Both the position numbers and the translations under genes were made by a program. This document shows positions 44,801 to 56,689 of a DNA stretch of 64,000 nt, one piece after another. The notes under the pieces were generated by a model. The model was given only the letters and a program-made list of their open reading frames with translations, searched no databases and was not told where the DNA came from. The DNA comes from Bipolaris cookei. Taxonomy: Eukaryota; Ascomycota; Dothideomycetes; Pleosporales; Pleosporaceae. The DNA is taken from contig NRSV01000015.1 in the NCBI GenBank assembly GCA_002286855.1, positions 390,794 through 454,793 on the forward strand. Reading direction: 5' to 3'. Position 1 is the stretch's first letter. Each line of letters starts with the position of its first letter.

Positions 44801-45097
44801 GTCCGAACCCCCATCCCTACCCAACAACCTTTCACGCGTGGCCCTGCGCAAATGCAACCCCCACTCCCGCAAAATGATTTTTCACCTACTTTCACAACAT
44901 TTCACGCCTCGTCAGATCATGCGTTTGGAGATATGGTTATTGATACCCAAGATATTGATATGTCGCTGCTTGGCGCGGATATGATGCCCTGGGATCTAGA
45001 GTATTTGCCGCATGATATGCTGTCATTTGGTGATGCGTCGTTTGGGGGTGCGGGGTTTGGAGAGGGGGATGGGGCCGGGGGGAATGTGCCTGAATGA
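41837..45097 (+). CDS. Zn(II)2Cys6 transcription factor
   Basis: Exons 41837-41993, 42045-42455, 42548-43790, 43844-44397 and 44448-45097 give 1004 residues. A basic KRRR precedes the binuclear cluster C-x2-C-x6-C-x6-C-x2-C-x6-C (ACLTCRKKKTRC, then PVCGTCTQNKHEC), which is split by intron 1. A fungal-specific regulatory (middle homology) domain runs from about residue 225 to 560, with ALAARFS, AIRMAQDLGM and LDTFWSIFFLDRVISSGTGRP. A Pro/Ser-rich tail ends in an acidic/hydrophobic region (DMVIDTQDIDMSLLGADMMPWDLEYL) that looks like an activation domain. Target genes cannot be read from the sequence. The gene converges on UTP10. Confidence 0.88.
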
Positions 45098-45370
45098 GTG
45101 AGGGGAATGGGTGTTTGTGGCATCCTTGATTGTGACCTTTTACGATTGCGAAATTTTACATGTATGATATAGAGTTGTGTAGCGACGGAGTAATATTAAG
45201 GAGATAGGGAAAAAATAAGGGAGGGGGTAATTTTGGTATGTTAGGCTTATGATACCATTTTAATTCTTCATTTTTCCGTTTGATATGTATGATTTTCGAG
45301 ATGCTTGGACACCAAATTTAATCAACAATCCATAACATCTCATTCACTTTTCTACACATATACCTCAAAC

Positions 45371-48300
45371 CTACTGCAACATGCCCTCCAAACTCTCCCC
45401 AAGTATCTCCTCCATCCCATTCTTCCACCGCTGACACTCCCTCTCCACAATCTCATCATCATCCTCCATAAGCTCACTAATAAACGGCAGCATCTCCGGT
45501 AACAAACCCAACCACTCCTCGCCCAGCCTCCGCGTAAGACTCTGCTCGCAAAGCACAGTCGCCAAGCGTGTATTTCGATCCTCGCTCCGCATATTCTTGA
45601 GCAAGATACTGTTCATCTCGCGGTGATTCTCCATGCTGGATGAGGAGGCAGCAGCGAGGTCGGTAATCGTGGGGATAATGTTATTGGTGTTGTTTTCTGG
45701 GGTAGACGATGAGGCGGAGGGGAGGGAGAGGAGGGAAAGGAGAGGTGGCATAATGGTGCCGAAGTGGGAGGGGGCTTGCCAGAAGCCGTCTTGATCGTGC
45801 TGGAACGACTTTTGGAGGGCAGAGAGGATGGCGGTGCGAGTGGCGACTTCTGTGTCGTTTTTGGCGAGGTGGGTGAGAATTTTGGCGGCAGGCTCGATTA
45901 TGTAGCTTGAGTAGCTTGTTACAAGGGACTGGGTGGATGTTAGAAAGTATAAGAGATTAGGGTTTGGGTAGATGGATACCTTGAATTTATCGAAGAAAGT
46001 TGCAAGGAACTTGTAGAAGGTGATGGCGCGTTGAGGCTTGGCTGGTAATGGGCCTTGTTGATCTACAAGCTGCACAAAGAAAGGTCGGAATGTGGCGTCA
46101 CTGAGTTTGAGAACCATCGCAATGACTGATTCAATCAGTATGGCCTCGAGTTGCTCAGTCTCTTCCTCGTCAATCCCTTCTTCAGTCTCCGATTGGAGAG
46201 TGTCCCGCATACGGAATGTTTGCAGGAACAAACCGAATAATGGCGAGCTCGCCTTTACGAGTTTGGATTTGGTCTGAGCATTGATTGTAGACTGCAAAAG
46301 TTGGAGTTGTTCGAACAAGGCGTCAAACCCTTGAGAGGCAGCATTTGGCCATGTCGCCTTGATAGAAGAAAAGACTTCTTGTCCACTGAGATGCTGCGAT
46401 ACACTCTGGTAGAAGTTAGCGCGGATTTCATCGCAAGCATCTTCCAGGTCGGCAGCAGCAGAACGTTGGGACAACCGCAAAGCAATATCCAAATACTCCC
46501 GCGAGAACATGTATCCCAGACGGTCGACAATGTTCGCAAGTAGGGTGAATACAGCATTGTGAAGGCCAGCCTTCTCTTCATCAATCGCATTTGATAGGTA
46601 CTCAAACGCAATAGGAACGATTGTAGGTAGTAGCGAGATAGCCTCATCCTCGAGAATGTCGATGACAGAAGTCAGGCAGATCAAAGACAAGGTACGGATT
46701 CTGTCGTCGCTACTTGATAACGATTCAGGACCGGCAATGATTTGAGCCACTGAGGACACAGCAGATACATCCTTCTTGCCGAAGCGCTCGATGATGCGGT
46801 CGATGCAACTGACCGAGACCATCTTCGCATCCATCTCAGATGTCTGTTGCAGAAGCGCTTGAATACTAGACAAGAAAGAGATGAATGCTTCCACAGACCT
46901 GCGATCATTCTGCTTGGCAGTGCCCGCTCGAAGCTCGACTGACTTGACTGCAGCGACCTGCACATGAGAGTCTGTGCTGGAGAGGAGCAACTCAGCAGAC
47001 TTGATGAGATCGGTCGTCGGCAAAAGATCCAAGCAACTGGCAAGAACACGACTGCATCCTGCGTACATCTTTGAGTTCGACGCCAGTTTCTTGGAAAGCT
47101 GGATGGTGGTTTCGACAATGTCTGCAAAGATCCTTCGTGGTCTTTCTGGGTCGTCCTTCTTTCGGTACGCTCTAGTGACGTGTGCTTTTACCTTGTCGTC
47201 CAGGGCCAGATCAGTCAAGCATGTAAGCATGCTTTGGATTCCCGAATCAAACTTGTTCTCTTTTACCTTTTCCTTCAGTCCAAAGAGTGTCTCCGCGACC
47301 TGTGGTTTTGGTCCGGTGGCATCGGTGAGAAGATCAAGGTAGCCCTTGAAGGTAACCAGGGTGTTGATAGGATCGAAGTAAAGCAACAAGTCTGCGCAGA
47401 ACCTTCGTTGCTCCTTGCTATGGTACCGGTCGGCAAGTAGAGCAACAATAGCTGGGAGAGAGTCTTCAGGACCCAATGTACGAGCCAACTCTGCAAACAG
47501 CTTCATTCTTCTGTGCAAGGGAATGTGTTCGAACGCCGCAGTAAAACTGAGTAGTAAGTCCGAAACTCCAGCAATGAAGTCTCTGTGCTTTGAGCGAAGC
47601 GAAGCAGCCAGTTGCGGTACGACGCGGGAGATTGTCTTATCAACGACCTGAGCTGAGTAATCATCGTGCTGTCGAAGCAGAGTAGATCCGATGAAAGTGA
47701 AGATAGGCATAAGGTTGTGCAGAATGAGATCAGGAACCCAGGAAGCAAGGTTCGAAATCAAGAGCAGGGCGCTATTCTGCACTTGCGGGCTGGAGGAGTG
47801 TCGGATGCAGTCGATCAAAAGGTCTGCGCGCACTGCTGACTGGTAGTCGGCAGTGTCTGGCATCTCCTTGAGTGTCTTAACAATTGGGCTTAACGACCCG
47901 AGGATGATGCTTTGCAGGTACACCAATTCAGATTCCGACTGCTGCTTAAGCGGTTGCATTTCAGCAAAGATGCCGAAAAGGCTCTTGAAAAGCTCTGGAT
48001 GCTGTCCTGGATTAGATCCTTCGACCAATTCAAGTACCAATGTGAGTCTTCGAAGAAGCCTTTGAACGTCATCTTGAGAAGAGAGTTCAGCCCGAGCCAT
48101 TTCACTTCGGCTAGTCCGTCTCCGCTTCGCTGCTGGTGGTCCTCCAGGCATCGCGGTGGGCGAGGGAACACTATCCAAGAAAGTAATAAGGATTTCAGAG
48201 TCGAGATTGACGCTACGAAGGATCTCTATAGATTGTTCTCTGCAGAGCTTGTCGAAAGAGCCGTCGTTCTCGCTCAAAGCCAAGCCTAGCATGCATTGGG

Positions 48301-50787
48301 CAAGGGAGTGTCGAGATTCAGATCGGAAAGCAGACCATGAAGCCTGAATTTGACTGAAAGCAGCTACTACCAACACTTCCCGCTCTTTGTTGAGTGTTCC
48401 AGAAATGATATCCTGCAACAATTGGGCACTCTTTGTCTCCCTCGGTATTATTGCAGCGAGGTGCGAGCGCTCAGCATCATCAAGAGAGATGGCTTCGCCG
48501 CTGCACTGGTTTGTTACAGTATCGATTGGAAGACCAGACCACTCGTTCAACAATGGAAGCACGAAATTGGTGCGGACCGTGTCTGATACCTTCCCACGAA
48601 TTTTGAACATTGGCAGCAAACACAGCCGGACTCTCAGCAAGGGTGTGCAACTGGCGTGGCTTGCGAAAAAGCTGAGTATGGCCGTTCGTGTTTGTATTTT
48701 GAAAGTTTGTTTAGGTTGGTTTTGTGACTGTGTTCCCTCGAAAACACTTCGGAGCGCAGGAATGATGAAATGTGCATCCATGACGCACTCCTCAAGCACC
48801 GGCTGGAGCATTGAGACAATAAAGATGTATACATCTTCAGGCTTCAGCTCCGAGATGTTCTTAGAAGATTTACCATACACGTCAGACTTGCCCCACGACT
48901 GAGCTTTTGATCTCGCAGAAGCCTTTCGCGTCAAAAGACTGATGCAAGCAGCAGTGGACCGTCGAATGAGGGGAGAGGGGTCGGCGAGCGCATGGACAAA
49001 GTACGGCAAAAGGTTTTGCAGGGTATGAGCAACCTCCAACTTCTGGAATGACGAGGCGGTAGCACGTAGAGCAGCGATACGAACGGCAACTGTGCGGTTA
49101 CTGGTCCAGACACGGGCAAGGAAGGATAGATAGCGCGTTTGCTGAAGTGCAGCTCCCTGATGCAGTACATCGGAGGCAAGAAATGGTTTAGCCTGTTTGG
49201 TCAATACTGCCCGCTCAAAAGTATGAGCAACCTCGGCGAATTCCTTTTCTGATCCTGTATCGAGGAAGCTGGCAACTGTGATCTCGGGCACCTCTACAAC
49301 GGGCTTCTCAGTGGCCTCATCAATGTCAGCTATATCTTCGTCAGAATCCATTTCTTGAATATTCTCAATCTCGAAAGTTTGCGCAATGGTCAGTCCGAAG
49401 GATTCCAAATCGACATTGTTCTGCTTTGCCGCATCCTGCAGCATGCATGACAGGTCCTTCGATTCGAGTAGTTTGGTGGTAACCTGGAGTAACTCTCCAT
49501 GCATTTCAGAGCCTGGCACACTGTCGCGCAGAATCTGAGCTACCGCTGACAGTACGATTTGAATGCGCGATTTACTGATCAGACCCGATGCGATAAGCTC
49601 ATGGAAGATGGCATGGTCTTCCTGTGAGCTGGCGTTGAGCGCACCGAGCGCGCAGCCCAATACAAGCCGCTCGGCCTGACACTGCTCGGATACACTCTTG
49701 AGCCTTTGCACAAGTTGCGGCACCCTGAGGAGCTTTTTCGTAACCTTGGTCGGGAGCTGTGCCTTTGAGCGCTCATTTGCGATGATTGCCAAGCAGCCTA
49801 GGCAGGATTGAAGTGATGTTCCGTCATGAGCTACAATCACAGCCTCCATCAGGCCATCTAAAACCTTGTCTCCAACCTTCGCCTGGTTCACCAACATGAT
49901 GACGATGGCGTAGCAGGCTAGTACGGTGTCAGCTCCATGCTTGGCATGCATGCAGCTGTTGAGAACTGGAAGCAGATCTAGAACCAGCTTCTCAGTACTC
50001 TGGTCTTGGAGATGCTTTTTGCCGGAGTTTGAGTTGCTCAGTATGCCGTAGATTGCCTCAACAGTGATTCCAGACCAGAAGGACAGCATGTGAGCAGCCT
50101 GGTGGCCTGCCCCCACTACCTTGGTAACATATGCATGGTAGGCCTTGAAGAATTGAGGCGTATTGATGGCTGTGTAGGCAATGGTCCGTTGGGGTACATT
50201 GGTGGGGGCCTGGATGTAGGGGAAGAGGAAGCGAATGGCGTGCGATGGCTGCGGGGGCAGTATGGACAATAGGGTGAGGAATTGGGGCGTGTTATGGTAA
50301 GCCAGGTAGGTGAAGACGAGGCATTCGGTGTTGTATTCATGAATGCTGTTTGCAATTAGCCATGCCAACAGCGCAAGCTTGTGCAGGCGAGATGGTGCTA
50401 TTCAACGTACCGGAATCGCCTCACAAGCCACTCCAGGGCCTTCTCTGCTGGCTTAAGCAGCAGTCGGGGGCCAACCAGCGTGATGAAAGCCTCAAGCACA
50501 ATATCGAGCTTGAAATTCTCATCCTTGGTCATCTGGGTGCGGTCTTCTGCTTTGCTCTGTTCGCTGAAGAGATTCTCAGAGAAGCGCAAAAACCTCGAAT
50601 CCAGCGCGCACAGCTCCCGGTAGCCCTCGTAGCATATTAAATAGATATTTTCAAATGACTGCGATGCAGCGATCTTGGGTTCAAATAGCAGAGATTTGCC
50701 GTGTGCCGACTTCTGGGCGCGCAGGTCGAGCTGGTGGGTGCTCGAGGCTGCGATTGTCGCGAGCTGTTTCTGCAGCGCCGTCGCCAT
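45371..50787 (-). CDS. UTP10: UTP10/HEATR1, small-subunit processome
   Basis: Exons 50787-50411, 50345-45980 and 45928-45371 give 1766 residues, the usual size. Utp10 is a large HEAT-repeat component of the t-UTP subcomplex in the nucleolus, needed for rDNA transcription and 18S pre-rRNA processing. The N-terminus MATALQKQLATIAASSTHQLD is typical, a U3snoRNP10-type domain follows at about 240-350, and HEAT-like helical repeats run to the conserved C-terminal WLGLLPEMLPFISELMEDDDEIVE block. The 51-nt intron at 45929-45979 (GTATCC, CTAAC, CCCAG) is in frame, so it could be overlooked; excision joins DKFK to SLVTSYSSYI. Without splicing the protein would be 17 residues longer. Confidence 0.93.
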
Positions 50788-51264
50788 TTTCGGGAATTTT
50801 TCGTGTCGCACAATATATCAATATTTGTTTCGGAGATCCCAGAAGCCATAAGACGCTGCGAAACAGCGTGGAAATTGTCGTGGCGGGTTGGGTGGGAAAG
50901 GTCGAGGATAGTGATGCGCATTCAAAATTTCGAGACGGACCATTTGCAAGATTTCACGCTAGTGGGTTTTTACGGCGGGCCGCTTCAGCCACATGCGCCA
51001 TCGGACTTCCGAGACACGTGCTACCTGCCCTTCATTACACACAGCCCTCCGTCCTAGGTATTGGATGTTCACAGCATGTATAGCTTCTTCCAGAAAAACT
51101 AAATGAATTTGGCATTGAAGCGGTAGTCTCGCATCGGATTTGCACTATCACTCCACTCATGCTGCGTCTCACACCCTTCATCGTGGTTACAAACAAGAGC
51201 ACCATGACATTAGCTTGTATTGTCTCTCAGTGTTAAGGATTTCGTCAGATGCTCGCATCTTACA
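50788..51264. promoter_or_regulatory. Bidirectional promoter UTP10/NRDE2
   Basis: 477 bases separate the divergent starts of two nuclear RNA-processing genes. No clear TATA box is seen. Shared regulation is inference. Confidence 0.4.
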
Positions 51265-54200
51265 ATGAATGCAAACACCTCGAGTTTCGCGAGCTTCCGG
51301 CCAAAGCCCGAGCCTGCTCAGGAACTATCCAAGGAACCCCAACAACATGGCAAATCTGATCAGGCATCAAAAGAAAAAGACCGACACAGAAGAATCTCGA
51401 AATCACCAAGTCGACAGATCCGGGGAAAAGATGTGTCAACAAACAAACCCTATTTTAGCGATCGGCGAGGAGACGTGGACGTGTTACGATATGGTACCTT
51501 GAACCGTTATGAAATTCCACCTTACTGTCGCTATGGCCATGGATTCGTCTTGGGTCTTTCATTGCGGCAGAAGATCGACCGAGAATTATCTACGGACAAG
51601 AAAATACATGTGTCACCTGCCACGCGCCGACGTCAACAGCGTCTGCTCACAGACAAATCTACAAAGTGGTCAGGTGAACGTGCGTTGTGTCTAGTAAAGG
51701 CCGGCAGCGATGCCTCTGATCTCAACCAAGACTTTGTACTCTTGTCTGCAACTGGCAAAAGGAAGGGCTATGATAGTGATGATGATGGCGTTGACGACGA
51801 AGGAATACCGGAATCTGACTCTCGAGGAATAGAAGAGCCAAAATCTGCCGAGCCAGCTGACCCAGGTACGCAATATGAGTCTGATATTGATGTTGCAATT
51901 GATGTCGAAGTCACTCGCACCAATTCGAGACTCGCACGGCACACCAAAGAGCACTCTGAAGATGTCTCAGGGTGGCTGGCGCTGATCGCTCATCAGGAGG
52001 CTATGCTGAAGCTTGAGCAGCCATCTGCTGAGTTGACGATTTCTGACAAAGCCCATCTTGCTGACATACGCATCAACATATACGGAGAAGCCCTTAAGAA
52101 GATCAGTAAACACCCCGAGAGCCAGTTAAAACTCTACAAAGGGCTCTTGAAAGAGGCTGAAAGAGCATGGGACGGTGCCAAGCTGGTCAGTAAATGGAAG
52201 GACATTCTCGCAAAACATCCAGAAAGCGTCGAATTGTGGATGATGTATCTCGACTTTGTACAGTCGCGATTTACAACTTTCAAGTATGAGGATTGCCGAG
52301 CTATCTTCTTCAAGTGTATCGAAACTCTTAGTGCAAGTACACAGAATATTCTACCTATGAGCATGCTGCACATACTACTGCGCCTCACATCCATGACGTA
52401 TGAAGCTGGATACCAGGAGCTTTCGGTAGGAATTTGGCAAGCTTTGCTTGAATTCCGTGTTCTACGGCCCGCAGTGGATGCGACCGTTGAAGCATTTGAG
52501 ATATTCTGGGATAGCGAGGTAGCACGCATTGGCGAGCCACAAGCAAAAGGGTGGAAGCAGTACAGTCCAGCAGATGAGCCTGCATCGCTTGAGTTTGCCC
52601 CCTTGTCGGAGAAAGACTCGTCAGACCCGTTCTTTGAAGATTTCGAAAAACGTGAAACGGAAGCTACAAGACGACTCGTGGTACCAGGCCGCACGTCTGA
52701 CAACATAGCAGAGGACGATGCTTTCCATACCATTCTCTTCGATGACATATCGCCATACCTAAAGCTTGTTCCAGAACATGTACCGGCAGAAATGCTTGTG
52801 GAGGCCTTTCTATGCTTTTGCGGACTACCTCCTATATCAAAGTCGGGCGCGCATCAGCAAAGCTGGTGGTCCGATCCTTTTCTGCAACGCCACTGGTCAT
52901 CGTCTTCCCTCAACGGAGATGAATCCCTTAACCTTATTCAAACGCTCAAGCACTTGTTGAATTGTCCATCGAAAAGTTTCCAGATGACGACTGAGCTGTT
53001 GTTCGACCAAAGTTTCTCTACCAGTAGCATCGGGCTAGACACCGATTTTATCAGACGATTGCTCAAACTCGTGGCCTCAGATCCAACTAGTGAAGATATA
53101 TTTGGAGAGTATCTTCTTGCGTTTGAACTTCGACACTACCCCAATGAGGCTTTCAAAACAGCAAAGCGATTGCTGAAGGATCGACCATTAAGCTTGTGCC
53201 TATACAATGCTTATGGATTGGTTGAATCTCGACTCGGAAACTCAGACAAAGCGGATAAAGTATTCCGTACAGTGCTTGCTATGCAAGCTGGCAACTCAGA
53301 GAACTTAACTCCTCAAGTATTGAAACTCCTAGACAGCTGGGTCTGGGACGCTCTTCATAGGGGAGAGAGAAACGTAGCAGTCTGGCGACTTGTCTCACCG
53401 CACGGTAACGTTCCAGCCGAAACTGCACAATCGCAACCCGACGAGACCCTTGTAGACAGTATTCGTGCAAGACTCGCCGAGATCAGTGAACAAGCCTTAC
53501 TTACCCAAGAACACGCTACCGCAATCCTAAGTACCTCCCTCTCAGCCCTACTCCTCTACCTAACAAGCTCCTACGACGCCGAGCGCGCCCTAAAACTCCA
53601 CTCCCATCTCTCAATCTGGTTCACATCCCACAACGCCACGCACTCCCCCTCCGCCGAACTCCACGCCCAATCCATATCCCGCCTCCTCACCTTCCACACC
53701 ACCCACGCTCCTATCGTCAAACCCGCCCTCACCCGCTCAACCCTCGAGCCCCTCCTCTCCCGCTTCCCAGACAACACCCTCCTCCTCTCCCTCTACGCCG
53801 CCAACGAATCCCGCTTCTCAATCGACGACCGCGTCCGCGGCATAATGCAGCACACTGCTCTGCAGCGCACCGACGACCGCAGCATAGCCGGCTGGGCGTT
53901 TGCAATCCACTACGAGACGCTCAGGGGAGAGGCCATGGGCTCAACATCGCATTCCATCCGCGCGCTGTATAAACGCGCAGTCGAATCCAGCAGCGCGCAT
54001 TGTCCTACGCTGTGGAAAGCTTACATTCGTTTTGAACTTGCGCAGCTACGTCGCCTGCAGGAATCGAGACAGCTGCGTGATAAGAAACCACGGAGAGATG
54101 GGAAAAGAAGTAAAAGTGAGATTCTAGTAGAAGAAGCGAGGCAGAGGGTTAAAGATACGTTTTATGCTGGTTTACGCAATTTGCCTTGGTGCAAAGAGGT

Positions 54201-54357
54201 CATTATGTTCGCTTTTGGGAATGCAAAAGATGTTTTTGGGGACGAGGAGAAGTGGAGGATTTGTAGGGTTTTGGTGGAGAAGGAGATGAGGGTTTTTGTT
54301 GAGGTGGATGATGATGAGGCTTGGGGGGTTGCGAGGGAGCGGGGGTGGACGGTGTGA
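51265..54357 (+). CDS. NRL1: NRDE2/Nrl1 nuclear RNA-processing factor
   Basis: Single exon of 1030 residues from the ATG at 51265; the frame extends upstream only through non-ATG codons. NRDE2 family proteins (S. pombe Nrl1) join the Mtl1 helicase in a nuclear complex acting on cryptic introns, RNA decay and heterochromatin. Seen: a basic/Ser-rich N-terminus (KDRHRRISKSPSRQIRGK), a conserved segment (DVLRYGTLNRYEIPPYCRYGHGFVLGL), and an acidic stretch. The NRDE-2 domain starts near residue 235 (VSGWLALIAHQEAML) with HAT/TPR-like repeats through the C-terminus (KLYKGLLKEAERAW, SVELWMMYLDFVQS, LWKAYIRFELAQL). Codon usage becomes C-rich between 53.5 and 54.0 kb without breaking the frame. Confidence 0.9.
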   Translation: MNANTSSFASFRPKPEPAQELSKEPQQHGKSDQASKEKDRHRRISKSPSRQIRGKDVSTNKPYFSDRRGDVDVLRYGTLNRYEIPPYCRYGHGFVLGLSLRQKIDRELSTDKKIHVSPATRRRQQRLLTDKSTKWSGERALCLVKAGSDASDLNQDFVLLSATGKRKGYDSDDDGVDDEGIPESDSRGIEEPKSAEPADPGTQYESDIDVAIDVEVTRTNSRLARHTKEHSEDVSGWLALIAHQEAMLKLEQPSAELTISDKAHLADIRINIYGEALKKISKHPESQLKLYKGLLKEAERAWDGAKLVSKWKDILAKHPESVELWMMYLDFVQSRFTTFKYEDCRAIFFKCIETLSASTQNILPMSMLHILLRLTSMTYEAGYQELSVGIWQALLEFRVLRPAVDATVEAFEIFWDSEVARIGEPQAKGWKQYSPADEPASLEFAPLSEKDSSDPFFEDFEKRETEATRRLVVPGRTSDNIAEDDAFHTILFDDISPYLKLVPEHVPAEMLVEAFLCFCGLPPISKSGAHQQSWWSDPFLQRHWSSSSLNGDESLNLIQTLKHLLNCPSKSFQMTTELLFDQSFSTSSIGLDTDFIRRLLKLVASDPTSEDIFGEYLLAFELRHYPNEAFKTAKRLLKDRPLSLCLYNAYGLVESRLGNSDKADKVFRTVLAMQAGNSENLTPQVLKLLDSWVWDALHRGERNVAVWRLVSPHGNVPAETAQSQPDETLVDSIRARLAEISEQALLTQEHATAILSTSLSALLLYLTSSYDAERALKLHSHLSIWFTSHNATHSPSAELHAQSISRLLTFHTTHAPIVKPALTRSTLEPLLSRFPDNTLLLSLYAANESRFSIDDRVRGIMQHTALQRTDDRSIAGWAFAIHYETLRGEAMGSTSHSIRALYKRAVESSSAHCPTLWKAYIRFELAQLRRLQESRQLRDKKPRRDGKRSKSEILVEEARQRVKDTFYAGLRNLPWCKEVIMFAFGNAKDVFGDEEKWRICRVLVEKEMRVFVEVDDDEAWGVARERGWTV

Positions 54358-55363
54358 GGGTGATGTATGTAATCTTATTGTATAGAGTTGGTGGGGTTTT
54401 TTTTGACGTCGTTCAATTGATTAATTTTGGTGTTTCCTCCTCTTTTCTAACTATCTAGCTCCTATTGACGTCCCATTTCTACTCTCCAATTCTATCATCA
54501 TCTCATTGTCCTTCTGTTCTTCTTCCCCAATTCACCACTCAGATAGTCAGATACGTGACTATATGCTTCTGCCTGGGCCGTTGGCGTTGAGTGTTAGTGC
54601 ATATTACTAGTCGTACTTATCACATCTTGCAAAAGCCTTTCCATTTTGTCCCATCGGCCTGATTGTATCGTTAGTATGTGAAACATGCGAGGGGTGATTA
54701 TGCGCAACGTAGCAGAGGGAGAATCTCAGTGCTAAGGTTTATCGAGTTACGTTTCTCTTTGTGGGAGCCGTGATGAGTAGATGATTTTGAGCTTTAAATC
54801 ATGTATTGGACTAAGGTGGATTTCCCATGTACAGCTATGGTGCTGAAATACAGTGCAAAGGTAGTGACGATGGCACTGACTTCAGGTATAGCAAGGGGGT
54901 TTATCAAATGCCGGAATTCTGAAGGGAGATGACAAGGAGAAAAGAAGTGCGGCTTGAGATAAAGCACATAAGTATGAGTATCGTTCGGGACAACGTGACT
55001 GGACATGTAAAGGAATACATCAGTAGTGGAATCTATTCTTCATTTATCTAGCGCATCGGTATTGTGCTATTCTAAATCAATCCTATAAGATCGTATTATC
55101 GAGGCCGTCCACGCTTGGCAGTCGACCATGCATACCACCTGGACTGACCCATTCCCTCATGTCCCCATCATCAAAAACTCTTCTACCCACACTCAAAGAT
55201 CCGCTTCCACCCGTTCACCATCTGTTCACAGTCCGCATCGTTCGAATCCTGGCACCACAAATCCAAGTGCTGTAGAAGTGACTTCCGATTCCTATTACGA
55301 CACTCTTGTTCACGCACTCTGATGATGAAAAAATCGGTTTCAGTGAAAGTCTCAGTGGCCATA
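54358..55363. other. 1-kb gap at the edge of the repeat-rich region
   Basis: No gene, RNA or repeat recognised. A GTTCGAATCC-like stretch near 55232 resembles a tRNA T-arm by chance only. Confidence 0.5.
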
Positions 55364-55718
55364 TATTATTATTATTATTGTTGTCGATTAACGTCCTGTT
55401 TCAGCCCAAGGGCTATATAAGACGTGCAGGTTGAAGGCCTGCAGGTAGCTACGTGGGTTTATCGATTTGGTGTAGGTGGGGGAGGGGCTATCTAAATCGA
55501 GGTGAGGCTTGTAGCCTAGTGTAACGGGAGGTAGTTAGGGGTCTAGCGGAAGAGAAAGAGGGGGGGAAGGTTGGTTGGGTGTAGGACGAGGGCACCTAGT
55601 ATAGGTGTTACCCTAGTTCTCAAGGTTTCCTTTGTACCAGGCCTGTGTTGCGGCCCTAGTTTCCTCAATAAAGGCGATAGTAGCTTGTATGCCTGTGCTC
55701 GTGTCCTCTAGTAGGACT
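55364..55718 (-). mobile_element. LINE 3' end, minus orientation (inverted-repeat left arm)
   Basis: On the minus strand this reads the last 30 or so codons of a LINE ORF2 (DTSTGIQATIAFIEETRAA to the stop), a roughly 230-bp 3' UTR and a (TTA)n tail. It is identical in sequence to the plus-strand copy at 56071-56420, apart from a 3-base insertion near 55705. No upstream part of the element is contiguous with it. Confidence 0.85.
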
Positions 55719-56420
55719 AGCTTAGCTGTTATAGGCACACGAATAAAACAGCTAGGCGAGCGAGAGTGGCTGAGCTCTCTAGAACAATATAGGAGAAAAG
55801 CTATCGCTCTGAACCCTAACACCCATGCTGCAAAGTACAAGTGGAAGACCAGAAAGCAGATTGCTACTCCTCCTACTAGTAGAGAGACCTCTAGCGCCTT
55901 CTTCCAGCTTAAGCTAGGTCACTGCTACCTTAGAGATTTTCTTTATAAGCGAGGAAAAGTAGACTCTAAAGTGTGCCCCTGCAACTATAGAGCTACGCAA
56001 GACGCTGCACATATCCTCCTTAGCTGCACGCTATATAAGGAGGCTAGCAAGGACCCCCTATCGTTAGCTTTCCTACTAGACACGAGCACAGGCATACAAG
56101 CTACTATCGCCTTTATTGAGGAAACTAGGGCCGCAACACAGGCCTGGTACAAAGGAAACCTTGAGAACTAGGGTAACACCTATACTAGGTGCCCTCGTCC
56201 TACACCCAACCAACCTTCCCCCCCTCTTTCTCTTCCGCTAGACCCCTAACTACCTCCCGTTACACTAGGCTACAAGCCTCACCTCGATTTAGATAGCCCC
56301 TCCCCCACCTACACCAAATCGATAAACCCACGTAGCTACCTGCAGGCCTTCAACCTGCACGTCTTATATAGCCCTTGGGCTGAAACAGGACGTTAATCGA
56401 CAACAATAATAATAATAATA
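55705..56420 (+). mobile_element. LINE ORF2 C-terminal fragment, plus orientation
   Basis: The plus strand encodes the region downstream of RNase H (SSSRTSLAVIGTRIKQLGEREW...). It includes a zinc-knuckle-like CPCNYRATQDAAHILLSC and the stop at 56169-56171, then the 3' UTR and (TAA)n at 56404-56420. It begins at the same codons (SSSRT) where the minus-strand RNase H fragment to its right ends, so the two pieces are parts of one element copy joined in opposite orientation. It has no reverse transcriptase. Confidence 0.85.
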
Positions 56421-56650
56421 GTCCTACTAGAGCTAGGATCTAACTTTGTCGCCTCCTTTGCTAGCGTGTCTGCTTTCTCGTTTCCTATAACATGCTCGTG
56501 GCCTGGTACCCAGTAGATCGTGGTTGTTAGGCCTTTCTTCTTAAGTTTCTTTGCTGCTCTTATACATCTAAGTTGCCACTCTTGTCCTGGGTTATCAGAA
56601 GCAGTTTTAAGTCTAAGTATTGCAGCCTGATTGTCTGCAGACACCATCTT
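56421..56650 (-). mobile_element. LINE RNase H fragment, minus orientation
   Basis: The minus strand reads SADNQAAILRLKTASDNPGQ, then YWVPGHEHVIGNEKADTLAKEAT, the C-terminal half of a LINE RNase H domain. It ends in SSSRT and is abruptly joined to the tail of the plus-oriented fragment. It is the missing upstream part of that fragment. Confidence 0.85.
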
Positions 56651-56689
56651 ACCAACGTCTCAGAAATTGGTCGAAAACTCGTTTACCTA

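Larger units (their letters stand above)
55364..56420. repeat. Perfect long inverted repeat, about 340-bp arms
   Basis: Arms 55364-55718 and 56071-56420 are reverse complements with no mismatch that I can find across about 340 bases. They include the trinucleotide tails at the outer ends and are separated by about 352 bases of LINE coding sequence. The transcript or single strand could form a very long hairpin. Confidence 0.85.

Noticed and set aside
55190..55262. tRNA-like T-arm sequence GTTCGAATCC
   Set aside because: No matching acceptor stem, D-arm or anticodon arm in the upstream 75 bases.
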